64,000 bases of DNA. Origin: Hansfordia pulvinata (Eukaryota > Ascomycota > Sordariomycetes > Xylariales). This document shows, one piece after another, positions 21,394 to 33,733 of the stretch (the first letter of the stretch is position 1; each line of letters starts with the position of its first letter). The translations under genes were made by a program, and so were the position numbers. The stretch spans positions 1,139,001 to 1,203,000 of the forward strand of contig BJKQ01000006.1 of NCBI GenBank assembly GCA_006538405.1. The letters run 5' to 3'. The notes below the pieces were generated by a model, which worked only from the letters and a program-made list of their open reading frames with translations, was not told the DNA's origin and searched no databases.

Positions 21394-23223
21394 ATGGCAC
21401 CCAATAAGATCATCATCGATACGGACCCAGGTGAGCAATGCACGCACGAGTACGGAGAGGAGCAGGGACGACGGAGACGCGCACCGACGCGCACGCATAG
21501 CGCGGGAGACCCCGTCGCCGGCCTGGCCTCCTCCTACTCTTCCTCCTCCTCCTCTTCTTCGCCCACCCCGCGCCCCTCTCATCTCATTGCCGGCTCACGC
21601 CCCGCTCACGCCGCCCGACGCGCGCAGGTGCCGACGATGCCTTCGCCCTGCTGCTGGCCCTGGCCTCGTCGCCCGAGGAGGTCGAGCTCGCCCTCGTCTC
21701 CGTGACGTACGGCAACGTGCCCCTCGACGCCTGCCTGCGCAACGCTGTCGCCGTCTTCCACGTCCTGCACCTCGAGATGGAGTGGCGCCGCGCCCACGGC
21801 CGGCCCCTGGGCTTCGAGAACCTGCGCGCCCACCGGCCCGTCCTCGCCGCCGGGCCCGAGCACGCCCTCGAGGAGGAGCTGCTCAAGGCGGACAATTTTC
21901 GTGAGTCTATTCCTCGACCCCGCGTACCTTCACACGGCGGCGGGCTTCCTTTTGGCAGGTAGAGAAGGAGGCTGCTCTTCGATACGCGGCCAGGCGGGCA
22001 ATAACATGGGTCGTCACGTCACCCGGGCACGCCCACGCTTGCGCGGGACAAGACGAAATCTAACCAACCTCTTCTTCTGCGCACAGACGGCGCCGACGGA
22101 TTGCATGGTGTGCATGAAAAAGTAAGGCCCCAAGCTGCGCCGGCGACTTCACGAGCCCCTGATCCGGGTAGCGGGGAGGAAGGACTCCCACGTTGCCTCA
22201 GGCACTTGTGCGCGCGCGCCAGAAACCGCTGACCACCCGTCTCAGCAACCGCACCTCTCGCCCGCCGACACGTGGAGATCGCTTTTCAAGGACGGCCTGC
22301 CCGAGCCCGAGCAGCGGCCGCCCTACTACGACTACTTCCGGCCCAGCAGGGAGCCGTCGCATCGCGAGATCCTGCGCCTCCTGCGCGACGAGCCCGAGGG
22401 CACCGTGACCATCTGCGCCGTCGGGCCCCTGACCAACGTGGCGCGCGCGGCGGCCGAGGACCCCGAGGTCTTCCTGCGCGCCCGCGAGGTCGTCGTCATG
22501 GGCGGCGCTGTCGACGTCCCCGGCAACGTCACCCCCGTCGCCGAGTTTAACCACTACGCCGACGCCGTCGCCGCCGCCCGCGTCCTGGCCCTGACCTCGC
22601 GGGACCCCGCGTCCACCATGCCGCCGCGCATCCCCGACGCGCTCGTGGGCGCCGCCGCTGACGGCAGGGTGCCGCACCCGTTCCCCAGCCTGCCGGCCTA
22701 CCCGGAGGCCCTGCCCGCCCAGCTGCGCGTGGTCCTCATGTGCCTCGACATCACGACCCCGCACCTCCTGACCCGGACCTTCTTCGACCGGGCCCTGGCG
22801 CCCCAGCTGGCCGCCGGCAGCCCGCTCGCGACGTGGATCAACACGTTCATGACGGGCATCTTCCGGCAGGTCGAGTCGATGGAGGGCAGCAGCGAGCACG
22901 ACGAGGAGGGCGGGGCGGCCCTGGCGCTGCACGACCCGCTCACCGTCTGGTACGCGCTCGACCGGGCCAACCCGGCCTGGCGCCTGCACCCAGAGGCCCC
23001 CGAGGACATCCGCGTCGAGACCACGGGCCAGTGGACCCACGGCATGAACATCCGGGACCGCCGCGGCCGCCACCGGCCCGACCCGGCCTCGGGCCTCGAG
23101 GAGACCCCCGGCGACGAGTACGGCTACCTGAGCCACCGCCGCGGCAACCGCGTCCACCGCTTCGTCGGCAGCCCGGGCTTCGACGCCTTTGCCCCGTTCC
23201 TGATGAAGCGGCTGTTTGGATAG
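21394..23223 (+). CDS. Inosine-uridine-preferring nucleoside hydrolase family protein
   Basis: Four exons (21394-21430, 21628-21900, 22087-22121, 22246-23223) give 440 residues without any frame break. The enzyme family cleaves the N-glycosidic bond of ribonucleosides to base plus ribose using a bound calcium. The calcium/ribose motif DTDPGADDAFALLLALAS is formed across intron 1; further family motifs are HGADGLHG (exon 3), AVGPLTNVA, VVMGGAVDVPGNVTPVAEFN and the late LALHDPLTVWYALD, whose His-Asp pair is a known ligand site. The C-terminal 120 residues exceed the ~315-residue bacterial enzymes, as usual in fungi. No signal peptide, so a cytosolic salvage role is likely. Introns are GT-AG, with donors GTGAGC, GTGAGT and GTAAGG. 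The ATG at 21394 has an A-free but acceptable context (TGCCATGG). Exact base preference cannot be told. Confidence 0.9.
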
Positions 23224-23847
23224 AGGGAAGCTGGGCCCACGCCCCAGAGGAGTTGGCTGTCTGGCCTTGGAGTAGTCTGAGCATTGCTTCATGCACGGAG
23301 TGGGCCGGATTGGATAGACGGATGGCTTGTGCGGCACGCAGAGTCAAGCGATCAGCGAACGAGGGGGTGGGGGCAAGAATTCGTGTCTCGCGAGACGCAT
23401 AGGTGGTATCATTCATGAAAGCATTAAACCCAGCAACTCTTCCATCTTGACACTCTGATCTGGAGCGTGCGCCCCCCTGACGGGATGTCGTTGCAAGACC
23501 TTATTCTTGTACCCGTCAAAAAATTACTCCGTTCGTTCACTGCCTCCCCCTGCGCATGGCTACCAGCACTCACTCCGTCTTGAACGCCTGCACATGACTT
23601 TCGTTTGTGAGCCGTCACCGGACAAGACGTCGAATCCCCCGTCCGAGGGATCCAGTAGATACAGGGGAATCGAGTTGGGGGGGCTACCCGGCCGTCTCCC
23701 GCTCCGCGTGCGCAGAGACACGAGAGCTTCGTGCAGGCCGGGCTTCTATAGGGGCTACTCGTCGTCATCGGGTCGTTGTTTCGTGGTCGTTGTCGTAGGT
23801 CATCGTTCGTCACTTTGTCGTCGCCGTCGTCAAAAGGAGAAAATGGA
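23224..23847. other. Convergent 3' region between nucleoside hydrolase and LSM8
   Basis: Presumed 3' UTRs of two convergent genes. No additional gene seen. Confidence 0.55.
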
Positions 23848-24514
23848 TCATGAGTGCCTGATGCCGCCGATGGCAGCGCCACGGACATCCTCCCACTTGA
23901 TGCTGTCGTCGAGGGCCTCGTCGACGAGGCCGACCACGCAGACATTGTCGCCGCGCACCAGGTACAGGCCCAGCTCAACCTCTGCCGACGGCTCCGAGTC
24001 GTCCTGGTCGCGAATAATGCGCTCCACCGCTTGGCCGAGGACCTGGGATAGCACAGTCAGCAAGTGCCCTGCTCGCGAGTTTCTCGTCTTCCTACCCCTC
24101 CCCCTCCTCCTCCTCGTCGAATGGGTGTGTGGGGTTGATCGAGTGTATATGCGTGCGGCAATGAACGGCTCGGATTGCCTTGCCACTCTGATTTGTGTCT
24201 GGGCGAAAGCGAGATAGGGAGAGGAAAAGGTGGCGAGATACGGGAGAAAAGGAGGGCATACCAGGTTCGTCATTTGATCACAGCTCAGGAGCTGGCCCAC
24301 CAGGGTGCGCGAGTCCGCCGTGATGATCAGCACCTTCTCTGTAACGATGAGCTTTTGAGTCAGAAGTCTTGTTCCTGAAATCCACCCGGGGGTCGCGGGC
24401 GCGAGCTGGATCTGGAGCTGCAGACTTCCCCGGGAGAGCCTGCCGAGGCGGGGCTGTGGGCTCGTTTGGGGTCGGCGCGGACGTACGGTTCACAAACTTG
24501 GAGAGGTTCGACAT
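23848..24514 (-). CDS. LSM8: U6 snRNA-associated Sm-like protein LSm8
   Basis: Three exons (24514-24487, 24338-24262, 24042-23848) encode 99 residues. Exon 1 is only 28 nt (MSNLSKFVN plus one base). The joined protein reads QKVLIITADSRTLVGQLLSC, DQMTNLVLGQAVERIIR, then GLYLVRGDNVCVVGLVDEAL, matching the Sm1 and Sm2 motifs of Lsm8 closely. Lsm8 replaces Lsm1 in the nuclear Lsm2-8 ring that binds the 3' U-tract of U6 snRNA and supports splicing. Phases fit exactly: 28+77 nt gives 35 codons and exon 3 starts in phase 0. Donors are GTACGT and GTATGC. The Sm2 motif RGDNVCVVG is intact and the usual short acidic tail is present. No frame break. Confidence 0.95.
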
Positions 24515-26300
24515 GGCGGCGACGGGCGACGGGCGTCAGGCGGCCGGACCTGGCGGCGCCTGTCGCGGGTTGGGGTGGAAGGAGAAGTGAGGGCGTCGGA
24601 GGGGTCGTCGGTGCACGGCGCGGCGGCTGGAGGGGTTGGTCGGCCTGCTGGGGGAGCTGAGGGCAGGTGGCCGGCGGTGCTGGAGCGTGACTGAGGCTTC
24701 CTTTCGCGAGAACGCGGGATACGGAAGCAGAGGGCGGCTCGTCGACGGGGGTTGGGCGCTGCTGGGGTTGGAGGGGACGACGCTGGCGCGGCTGAGTCAA
24801 AACGAGGCTGTACGTACAGCGCGTGTCTGGCTGGTCACTGCAACTTTTGGGATGCTCCTGCTCGCCAGGACGACGTTCCAGGTACGAGTACGAGTACATG
24901 ACCTCCACTACATATGTAGCTCGTGCTTTCTCCCCCAGCTCTGCGCTTTATGAGTAAGCGTGGTACGGTAGGTACTTAAGGTGGGTAGGTAGGAGTACAG
25001 GCCATCAGCTGGCAGCCCCACACTGCGTGTACGGGTGTTCATCAGGTACCTAACATATAGGTAATGGTCGACTATCTCAGACTGATCGATGTGCCTCAAA
25101 GGCAGCCAAATGCCTCCAGAAATGCCATCTCATTTGGGTAGCGTGGAAAATATCCTGCCTACTTCAACATGCGAAGAAGATTGTGGAAACAGTGGTAAGT
25201 CAGAAGTACATGCTCAGGCTTTCCTGTGTGGAAGCGTTGAATCCTCGAATCGACCTGGGGTATCTCGTGCCGAATCCTCTCGTTGACCAACACTCGTTTG
25301 ACAGGCCGCAATAGGCAGCTGACGATGAAACGAGGCTTCGGACATTATGGTAGACACGACATCTTCCACCGGGAGCCAGCGCCCAGGGCTACGAGTAGCC
25401 TTTGGGTGGCGGTGTCAGTTAAACGCCATCGACTAGGTCTCCCCTTGGTCGAATCTCAGGCCGGACTCGTTCCCTGCGAGCTTCTCGCTCGGGCTGTCCT
25501 GGAAAGCTTGACTGGATTCGTGGGGCCCCACGCAAGGCTGTCACGAGAAGATCCCGATCGACGATGGCATGTTCCGGCGCGCAGCCAGGAGCTCTTCTTG
25601 AGGTAAGTTGACAAGGGGATATGCCGAGGGAATCGCGAATCCGGCGTTTGGAACTTGAGATCGGAGTGCTGGGTTTGGCGAAACTGGCCATGTGCTGGTT
25701 GTTGTGCCGCTGATACGAGTAAATGGGAAAAACCGAGTCACTTGGCAAAGGCTGCAACGAAGCGAATCCTTGCCCTGGGCAGTGGCCAGCGCGGTAGGCA
25801 GGAATCGCGCAGGACGGCGTCACGAGCATGCAAGTTTGCCTCTCAGTGGTGAGAGTGGCGGTAAGGAATCGACTCGCTTCGGCTGGTGGTTGCTGGGCGG
25901 GCTCTCCCCGATCCTGCCCAACAACGATGAGGGTTAAAAATGGCCACACAAGCGACGAGGTGGACTTTGTTTGCTCGCTGAGCGTCAGCATCCGTTTGTT
26001 GGCCGCCACCTCCTGTGCACCATCATTGCCACGGCCTGTCGACTTGGCCGTCCGGTGTAGATTGAGGCCGGGGCAGCGACTGGCGAGCGCTTCCTTCGGG
26101 CCCGAGGACCTATCCTCATCACGGGCTCACTGCCTGCGGAACCTTCCAGATACCACCTAGCCTACCTACCTAAGGCAGGTTGAGACATGGGATGTTAGGT
26201 AGCATCGCAGTGTGCGGAGGTCGAATTCATCTTTCGTCAGCATCCCGCAGGTGAGAGACCGACCACAATCAGACTGCCACACTCTACGAGTAGGTAATCC

Positions 26301-26340
26301 GTACCTACCTCAGATACGTAGGTGAGGTAGGTACCTACCT
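26301..26340. repeat. Palindromic GTAGGTACCTAC-type repeat
   Basis: Two inverted blocks (GTACCTACCTCA and its reverse-complement-like TGAGGTAGGTACC) separated by about six bases. It is a good example of the second dispersed intergenic word family and could form a hairpin. Confidence 0.6.
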
Positions 26341-27811
26341 GCCTCTCATTCTCGAGTAATGGCGGCCCACCTGAAACGCAAGCCGCCCGGGCTGTTTGTC
26401 ATGTTTGCTGTGGCGGGTGCAGCGTTTGTTTGGTTGGAAGGAGAGGAGGGGTCGCTCTTGTTCATGTTGGAGGAAGGCGAAGGGAAAGGGGTCGAGTTGC
26501 AACGTGCCCGGTGCGGTCGCAGCCCGTGTCGGCCGTGCCGTGAGGGCTGAACGGGATTGGACGTGGCGTTTCCTCCCCCGCCGCATGGAAGTGAGCCAGC
26601 CCGGCCAGCATTGGGTGCATTGGTCCCGGAACCAACCCGGGCATCTTTGGGATGGATTGATTGCCAGCCGGGTGCGAGTGCACGATGGATTGGGAAGCCG
26701 GGGCCAAGCCCTACGAGTACAACCAGAACACCGAAGAACATTTCCCTGCTCCATCCAGGGATGTCGGAGCCCCTTTCCAAGCGCATGAACATTGGAGACC
26801 GGGCTTTGAACAAAGAACGGTTGGTTCCGACCGCGACGAGTCGTTGGTACTAAGTTAGCCCAGCGGTAGGTTGCTCCGTAGACTGCGGTGGCTGCCCAGG
26901 CGTGCCAGGTTTGGCCTGTCTGCCGCCGACACTCCCGCCGATCAGCCGATCTGGCGGCTTGTTTCAGGCCCCGGGATCTAGAGTCGCTGGCCCGGCTGTG
27001 ATTGGCCACTTGGGTTCCTCCGGTGTCCCGCCCCTACCGACTGTCGGCCGTCAGCGGGCAATCCAGTGGGCTGCCATTCAAAGGAGCTTAGGTACGGTAC
27101 GGTACCTAAGGTAGCTACATATACGGAGTACTCGTAGCTGGAGCGGAACGAATCCCAGGTACCTACAGGGACCTGCTCGTGATCGCACAGGGTGCGCTGC
27201 AGTTTGATGCCAGTTGCAATGGAAGTCGAATTCTTAAAGGCCGGCACCTGGCGTGACGCTGGGAATACCGCTTCTATGAATGTTACGAGTAGGTGCCCTT
27301 TTGAGCAGAGACACATCCAGCAGTGCTGCTATCCCGGCCCGAGTGGAGTCTGCCTGGCAGTGAACCAACAACAATGCAACATGCTGGAAGCGCTGGGCCC
27401 CCTTCTCTGCAGCCACCAGCCCGGCTGCATCCCTTAAAACCTTGCGCGCCTGTCAGACCCCTTCTATTCGGCGAATGGTGTAAGGGTGCAAGGCTGGGTA
27501 CATCCAGTCTCGTACTCGTCCGCAGGACTCCGCTAGGCACGTACCTGCTTGCTTGGGTGCCTACTCCCTGCACCTTGGCCCCAGCCCCAGCCCATCCTGA
27601 CTCAGGGGCTCGTCGAGGGTCGGCCCAGCTCGCAACCTCTCGGGCTCGCAAGCTACCTCTCACGACCCGAGCCTCACCTCACCACCTCGCGGCCCACTGA
27701 CTGCAGGGGATGTGATCTGCTGAATCAGGCCTTGTCCGGACTCGCGCCCCCGCCCCGTCCTGCATGACGAGGGCTCTCAGGCCGGACCCCAGAATCGCGC
27801 TCCTTTGGAGC

Positions 27812-27842
27812 CTTTTTGCCCCCTTTGCCCCCTTTGCCCCCC
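27812..27842. repeat. Short tandem repeat of TTTGCCCCC
   Basis: Three consecutive copies of a 9-11-bp unit in intergenic DNA. Confidence 0.7.
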
Positions 27843-28395
27843 GCTGGATTCGGTTTGCGTGAAGGCTGGTACGAGAGGTACTCGTACACACTCCATGCTG
27901 CATGTATGAGGTATGTAGGTAATATCCAATGGAAGTAGGGAGATCGACCGGCCAGTCAGATCTACATACCTCCGTACCTTAGTGTACGAGTACCTACACT
28001 CAGGAGTGGCCCAAAGAGCGCGGCCGTGGCTGGCTATATCTTCACTGGCCCGCCCGCCATCCAGCCGTCTCCCATCGTTGTCCCGTAGCCATTGTTCACC
28101 GCGTCTGCTTCCTTCGTTCCACTCTCCCAAACAAAGCCTTTCACTTCTTATCAACTCGGTTGACTTGTGCCCCGGCCACAGCAACTGAACCCAGCTTCCC
28201 TGCCAGTGCCATTCATTGTTCTGCCTGCTCAGCTTCGTTTTGTTTCGTAACGAAACAATCACCACAGCCGCTTCCCGAACAACCTATCAGCCTCGTCCGT
28301 CTGGCCTGTTTGCTGCCTGTCTTAGCCGCCCGGCTCTCCCAAGCTTCCCTGTCTGCTGCCCACAAACAGCATTCCTTCTCTCATTACTTTTTTAT

Positions 28396-28403
28396 TATAT
28401 AAA
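28396..28403 (+). promoter_or_regulatory. TATA box of the secreted-protein gene
   Basis: TATATAAA lies about 100 nt upstream of the ATG at 28507, followed by a C/A/T-rich, G-poor leader (28437-28506) typical of strongly expressed fungal genes. No other start in the window has so clear a TATA element nearby. Confidence 0.6.
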
Positions 28404-28506
28404 GAGTCTTTGCGCGTGCATCGTTTGATACGATCCGTTCAATCCACCACCACCACTCCCACCCAAGCGTATCAACTCAACAACACCCCGTTCCACCACC
28501 GCCACT

Positions 28507-29204
28507 ATGAAGTTCACCGCTGTTGCCGCTACCATCCTCATGGTCGGATCCGCCGCCGCCGCCCCGGTTTATGAGACCCAAGGCGCGGACAGCGGACCCA
28601 TCACCGGCGACATGATCACCCAGCTGTGCAAGCAGAGCGCCGCGGCGTGCGGCGGCATCGCAGACCCGGGCTGCCCCGACGCCAGCGACAAGGAGTGCAC
28701 CAAGCCCGCGGATGCCGCCAACTTCCTCAACAAGGGCTTCAAGAAGTACGGGATCCAGGCCAAGGGCCAGATCGCCGCCGTCTGGGCCCTGTCCATGTTC
28801 GAGTCGGGCGCGTACAAGTACAGGCGCTCCGCCACTCCCGCCGACAACCCCGGCAAGGGAACCTCGAACCTGCAGTCCAGCGCGAACAACGCCGAGTACG
28901 CCAAGTCGCTGCCCGGCATCAAGGACCAGGCCGCGCCCTTCTACGCCGACGCCTCCGCCGAACCCCCAGGAACCCCGGCGCCGACAAGACCCTCAACCTG
29001 CTCACCTCCAACGACGAGGTCAACTTCGCCTCCGGCATGTGGTACTTTGCCGCCTCCGGCAAGGTCCCCAAGAACGTCCAGCAGGCGCTCGCCGACAGCC
29101 CCACCGTCGAGAACTTCAACCAGTTCCTCACCGAAGGCGTCCACACCACCTCCACCGCCGACCGCGTCACCGGCTTCAACGCTGCCATGAGCCTGCTCAA
29201 GTAA
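28507..29204 (+). CDS. Small secreted protein of a conserved ascomycete family (one frame break)
   Basis: About 232 residues after one correction. The N-terminus is a signal peptide (MKFTAVAATILMVGSAAAAP, cleavage near AAA-AP). A Cys-containing segment follows (four Cys between residues about 40 and 63, able to form two disulphides), then the best conserved part IAAVWALSMFESGAYKYRR and GKGTSNLQSSANNAEYAKSL. The FESG and KGTSNLQ motifs occur in a widespread family of uncharacterised secreted fungal proteins; the arrangement of a Glu in a helix before SG recalls lysozyme-like folds, but activity is not established. Frame break near 28964: after ADASAEPP the frame must move to RNPGADKTLNLLTSND, i.e. 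one C missing in a CCCCC run. The C-terminus ends FNAAMSLLK. A TATA box and C/A-rich leader suggest strong regulated expression. Confidence 0.8.
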
Positions 29205-30668
29205 GAGACCGGCTCCAGTGGAGCTGCTCACGCCACCGGTTCCTTTTTTTCCCCCCACGGAAGTGGCTTCTCGGTGCTCGAGTCCGAGCCCTTGGGGGAG
29301 TTTTGCGAGGGTCAAGAATGGAAGGAAGCAGACACGGATGGATATCGTCATGCAAGGGGGGGAGGCTAGGAGGCCCCCATCCCCCCCTTCTTTTGATTTG
29401 GAAGCAAGCCAGCGGGCGGCCCCACCAGGGACCACGGGTCGGGGACCCGGTCGTGGTGAGAAAGCCTGAAAGAAGAATACCCAGGAGGCACTCTGATTTC
29501 TATTTTTCGCACGTCGAGCGGACACGCGCAGCTGCTTTAAGCTCTTGTTCTCCCATCTCCACGCGCGTGTGAAGGAGAGCTTATTTTCTCTCCTAGTTTA
29601 TATATATACATCTTCTTGCACATGCCAAGGTCCGTTGCTCGAGCTGTGATGCAGTCGAGGATTCATGATTGTGAACTACGTTGGGGAGGCGAACGTGAAC
29701 GCGAACGCTTGTGTGTATGTGTGAACTGTCCCTCTTCGTCAGAACCGTCGCACAGACTGGTCTCCCAAGGGAAGGGGTGCCGGCCAGCACCCTGATTCCG
29801 GCGTGCGATAAACCTGTCTCACACACCTCGTGTGCCGCGTCGGCAAGGCGCGCGACCGCCGTCATCGCCAGGGAAAGGAGGGCGGTTGCCCCACCACAGC
29901 GTGCCAGAGGCCGAGGATGGGAAGAGTGCGAGCAAGACACCGCACCGCGCGGCTGCGGCGGAGCCGTATGACGCCAGAGGGGTGCTGGGGACCCGGCTCG
30001 AACGCCAGGCGGGAGGTGTGGCTCAGCACGCCAAGCGTCCCTTTGACCCCTGAGGCGCGGATCCTGGCCAGGCCGGCCGGCCCCCGGAGACGCTGTCTTT
30101 ATCCCACAATGTCTGGCTTGCCGTTCGGCGCCTTGGATGGGTGCTTCGTGTCGAGGACACCGATAGATGGATCAGACACGGGTCACGATGGCGCATCGTG
30201 GCGGTGCGGACATTGTCCAGAGCAGCTACCCACCATGTGATGTGGCGGCTGAGAGCGGTTACTTGTATTGACGTAGACACGATTTTTTGTACTTCCAGAA
30301 CACAGCTGCGTTTTCCACATCTTTGTAGAAGCAGACCGCTGACACAACACTGCGTGCCGGTAGCATCAACGTGGGCATTGGTATCGAGCACAAACCATTG
30401 CGACAGACGTGGAGCCTGCTGGATCATTCGTATGTGTGGTCGGTATCGTCAGCGGAATCGCCCGCTTCGATTCTATTCTTTCTTATTTAAAATTTGCAAG
30501 GTATTCAAACATGAAATATGACAAAAAAATGCAGCAGAATAAGCCCTCAAAACGCCACGCAAGTGGTTATGCAGTCGTACAACGCCGGCATGCTCAAATC
30601 TCTCGCAACTTGATTCGCCTGCTCGCACACCAAGCATGGGTATCGTGTCGTTCGTTAATCCTAGTCCC
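29205..30668. other. Convergent gap between secreted protein and lipase
   Basis: 3' flanks of two convergent genes, 1.46 kb. No gene supported. 30470-30550 is AT-rich and may contain polyadenylation signals for the lipase gene on the minus strand. Confidence 0.5.
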
Positions 30669-32503
30669 TCATGACGAGGACGAGGTCGAAGCCGGCAACG
30701 CGGTCGCCTTGTCCTTCTTCTCGCGCAGGGTGCGCTGCCTCGTCTCCTCAAGCTCCTTGCGGACAAAGTCATTGAATGAGTCGGGGTTATCGAGGTACAG
30801 GTGGTGGCCGGCCTTGGGCACCACAATGACGCGGCACGCGCCGTTCTCGGCCCGTTTCTCCTCCGGCGTGCCCTCCAGCAGGGCGCGCCGCTTGGCCTCC
30901 TTGAGACGCTCCTCCGCGGCCAGCCCGCCTGCGACGTCCATCCAGTCGTTCTCGCCGTACATGAAAACGATGGGGAAGCCCGTTTCGCGAACGGCAGGCG
31001 TCGTGCCCGTCGCTGGCGTTATAGTCTGTCGGCCCACTCCGTGAATGCGGTTGATCACAGGGCTGCGGGCATGGGCTCCCGGTGCGAGAAGGTACGGCAA
31101 CGCGTACTCGCCACTGCCGGGCGAGCGGAACAGCGCATACGCGTAGTCGTGCAGAACATCCTTCTCCGCCGGGGGCAGGTGGTTAAATCGCCGGGAAGTC
31201 CAGTTAGACACGAACCGGGGGCCCAGAGGCCCAGTAAGCCTCACAATGCTGAAAGGCGAGACATTGGCATCCCACAGCCACGCGAACCAGCCCGGGATCT
31301 GCCTCCGCCTCGGGGCGCTGGCCTGCTCGTCGCGCTTTTGCTGGGCGTCAAAGGTGCCCTTGGTGTCATGCGGCTGCGTGGTCGTCTGCTGATCGACGGT
31401 GAACTCGTCCTGTAGGGTAGACTCTTTGGGCTCGGGCATGTCGGCCTGGACCGCGTAAGGATCTTCGGGGATGCCGACAGGCGAGGCGAGGATAAGTTTG
31501 TTGAGGTGGCCGGGGTACTTGAGGGCGTATGAAACGGCCAGGTAGCCGCCTAGTGAGTGGCCTAGCAGAGTGAACTTTTCAAGCTTGCGAGCCTTGCGCC
31601 ACTCCTCGAGCGCGTCGACGAACCAGCCTTCGGCCTGGGCAATCTTCTCGGCAGGGTCGCTGGCCGTGATCTTGGGAAACGGTGGGCGCGACGAGCTACC
31701 CATGCCGAGCATATCGAGAGCGTACAGCTTCCAGCCCTCGGCGCGGCTGAGGGGTTCGAAATTCTTGAAGTAGAAGCCAAGACCGGCCCCGTAGCCATGG
31801 AGCATGACCAGCGTGTCGTCCGTTTCCTCGCCCACACGCTCCACGGAGAACTCGTTGATGGCCCTGTTCTTGCCCGACAATTGCACCATGGTTGACCGCC
31901 ATACGCGGGGGCCGAAGGGGTCGCTCTTGGCTAGCGTCTGAACCGCACCCGGGGTGAGGGCAGAGGGTATGGATTTCGCGGCAGAGGTGGCGGCGGACGC
32001 GGCGTCCTGGAGGTAGGGAATGCAGGCAACGACATTACGCTCGGCGGCGGTCGGGGTGAGGCCAGCCCACTGGGGAGAAAACGGTGTCAGACGAGGCGCG
32101 ATTTAGAGGGGCATGGGCAGTCGACGGGTGCTGGAACATACCCATTGAGAGGCAGCTTCGCGGTAGCCCAGAGGGAAGAAGCCTTGGGCGCCGGCGCGCG
32201 GCTGGCCATCCGGCTTGGCCTGGTCCCTGTTGTGGGAGTCTCTCTCGACAGCCATGTCGGGTTCTGAGTGCGGGGGGCCGCGTAGGGGGGCGCGTCGATC
32301 TCGACAGCGGCCATGTTAGCTCTATGCGCAGGGGGCGAAGCAGGAGAGGACAGATGGCGACGGGACAAGGCCGTGGCGCGGACGGCGAAGCGGGATGGGG
32401 TACGGAGACGGAGGCGGAGCGAGAGACGGCGGCGGAGGCGGGCAATGGCGGACGCGAGTGAGGCCGTGGGAACAAGGGCCGCCGAGGATCGAGTCTGGAG
32501 CAT
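30669..32503 (-). CDS. Cld1/ABHD4-5-type mitochondrial alpha/beta hydrolase (one frame break)
   Basis: Two exons (32503-32142 and 32069-30669, intron of 72 nt with GTATGT donor) encode about 587 residues if one base is restored. Catalytic features: oxyanion region VMLHGYGAGLGFYF, nucleophile elbow LLGHSLGGYLAVSYAL, acid in VFMYGENDWMD, and the late HHLYLDNPDSF, which holds the HX4D motif of the ABHD4/5-Cld1 family. Yeast Cld1 is the mitochondrial cardiolipin-specific phospholipase that starts acyl-chain remodelling. Upstream of the domain, FFPLGYREAASQW joins WAGLTPTAAERN across the intron as in homologues. The start at 32503 gives an Arg/Ser/Ala-rich presequence (MLQTRSSAALVPTASLASAI and a following Arg-Leu stretch) fitting mitochondrial import, but it is in frame only if one C is missing in one of two C6 runs near 32270-32295. 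Without that correction translation would start at 32255. Confidence 0.83.
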
Positions 32504-33709
32504 ACCGGTAGAGGGGGAGAGGGGGGCGGAGAGCGGCGAGCGCACTCTTATGCGGGCCAAGGGGCTGACGACATGAAGCGAGGGCGTTGTGCGGTGACAG
32601 TAGAGATGCACGGCGGGCGGGTCGGGGCCGGGGCAATGGCGATAGGTGGAGGGAGCGGCCGTTAAGTCCGGAAGGGAGGCAGGCAGGCAACGGGCCCGGG
32701 AGGCAGGACCACGTGTAAGTGCGGGTGTGACGCGGAGAGGCGGCGGGTGGGTGCCTGATGAGGCGAGGTGGGCAGGCAGGCGTGCTCGTGCTCGTGTTCG
32801 TGCGAAGACTGGAAGAGGAGGGCAAAGAGGAGCGAGGGCGAATAGGAGGACACTGGAGGACAGCAATGCAGCGGGAGAGCCGAGCCCGGGAGAAGCATTG
32901 CGCCGACGCGGCGCCTTTGACGCTCCGCGGCTGTATTCTTGTATCCGCGGGTACATTGGGTACGAGCACTCGCATCCAATCCACCGCCTACCGTACGTAG
33001 GTACCTGGGCTGTCTAGTGAGTGGATTTGTTGGGGAAAGGAGCCAGACACACCTCGGGCTGGGCCTCGTGGCTTCCCACCAGACCTCCCGTGCCACCCAC
33101 CCGTTCCCCCACACCAGCCCGGCCAGGCTGTCAGGGTGGACGGCAGGGCTCGTCTCGTAAATGCTCGTACATCCACCATGACCACTGCGACCAGCTCGCC
33201 GAGGGGCATCATCACTCTTTGCCCCCGTCGCGCGTCAGACCATCAGTCCTCCCGCCAAAGTCCGGCTTCACACAAGACTCTGCGCCTAGCGTGTGCTCTC
33301 CTCCATTCTACATCGGCGTGTTTTGCTGACAGGATATAAGCCTGCACAAGGAATACTTTCTGGTCAGAGCGAGCCCTGCATCTGCGTCCACAGGGCCACC
33401 ACTCACGAGCCTTTGGTGGATGCTCTTCGGAAAATATCGCCGGCAGCAGGCCGCCTGGCGCGGTCCACTCCAAAGCTCAGGCTCGCCAGAAGCCGTCTGA
33501 CGGGCTGTCGTGCCCCAGGGCTGGCGCTGCACGCTGCCCTGTCGGTCACTTTCTGAGCGCGGCCAAGTTCAGCCTCGGCCTCTGCATCGTCCCGTTCCGG
33601 GTCCGCCTTACGAGTACGCAGGTAATAAGTGATCGTACACCCCCCGTCATTGAATTCTTTTTATACCCAATTTTTTTTGGAAAAATCATTATATTTCTTT
33701 CTTCCCCCA

Positions 33710-33733
33710 CCCCCCCCCCCCCCCCCCCCCCCC
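33710..33733. repeat. Poly-C tract
   Basis: 24 uninterrupted C next to an AT-rich segment with T8. Confidence 0.9.

Larger units (their letters stand above)
24515..28506. other. Gene-free stretch (4 kb) between LSM8 and secreted protein
   Basis: Divergent region. No gene supported. Repeated GTACCTACCTAGGTAG-type words occur at about 24970, 26160, 26301 and 27095, and TACGAGTA words at about 24885, 26715, 27290 and 27880. A triplicated TTTGCCCCC unit lies at about 27815-27842. The right end (28070-28506) is the promoter and C/T-rich leader of the next gene, with a TATA box. Confidence 0.5.

Noticed and set aside
22198..23337. 379-codon frame antisense to the nucleoside hydrolase
   Set aside because: Shadow caused by strong GC3 bias of the real gene; Gly/Val/Arg-rich mirror composition.
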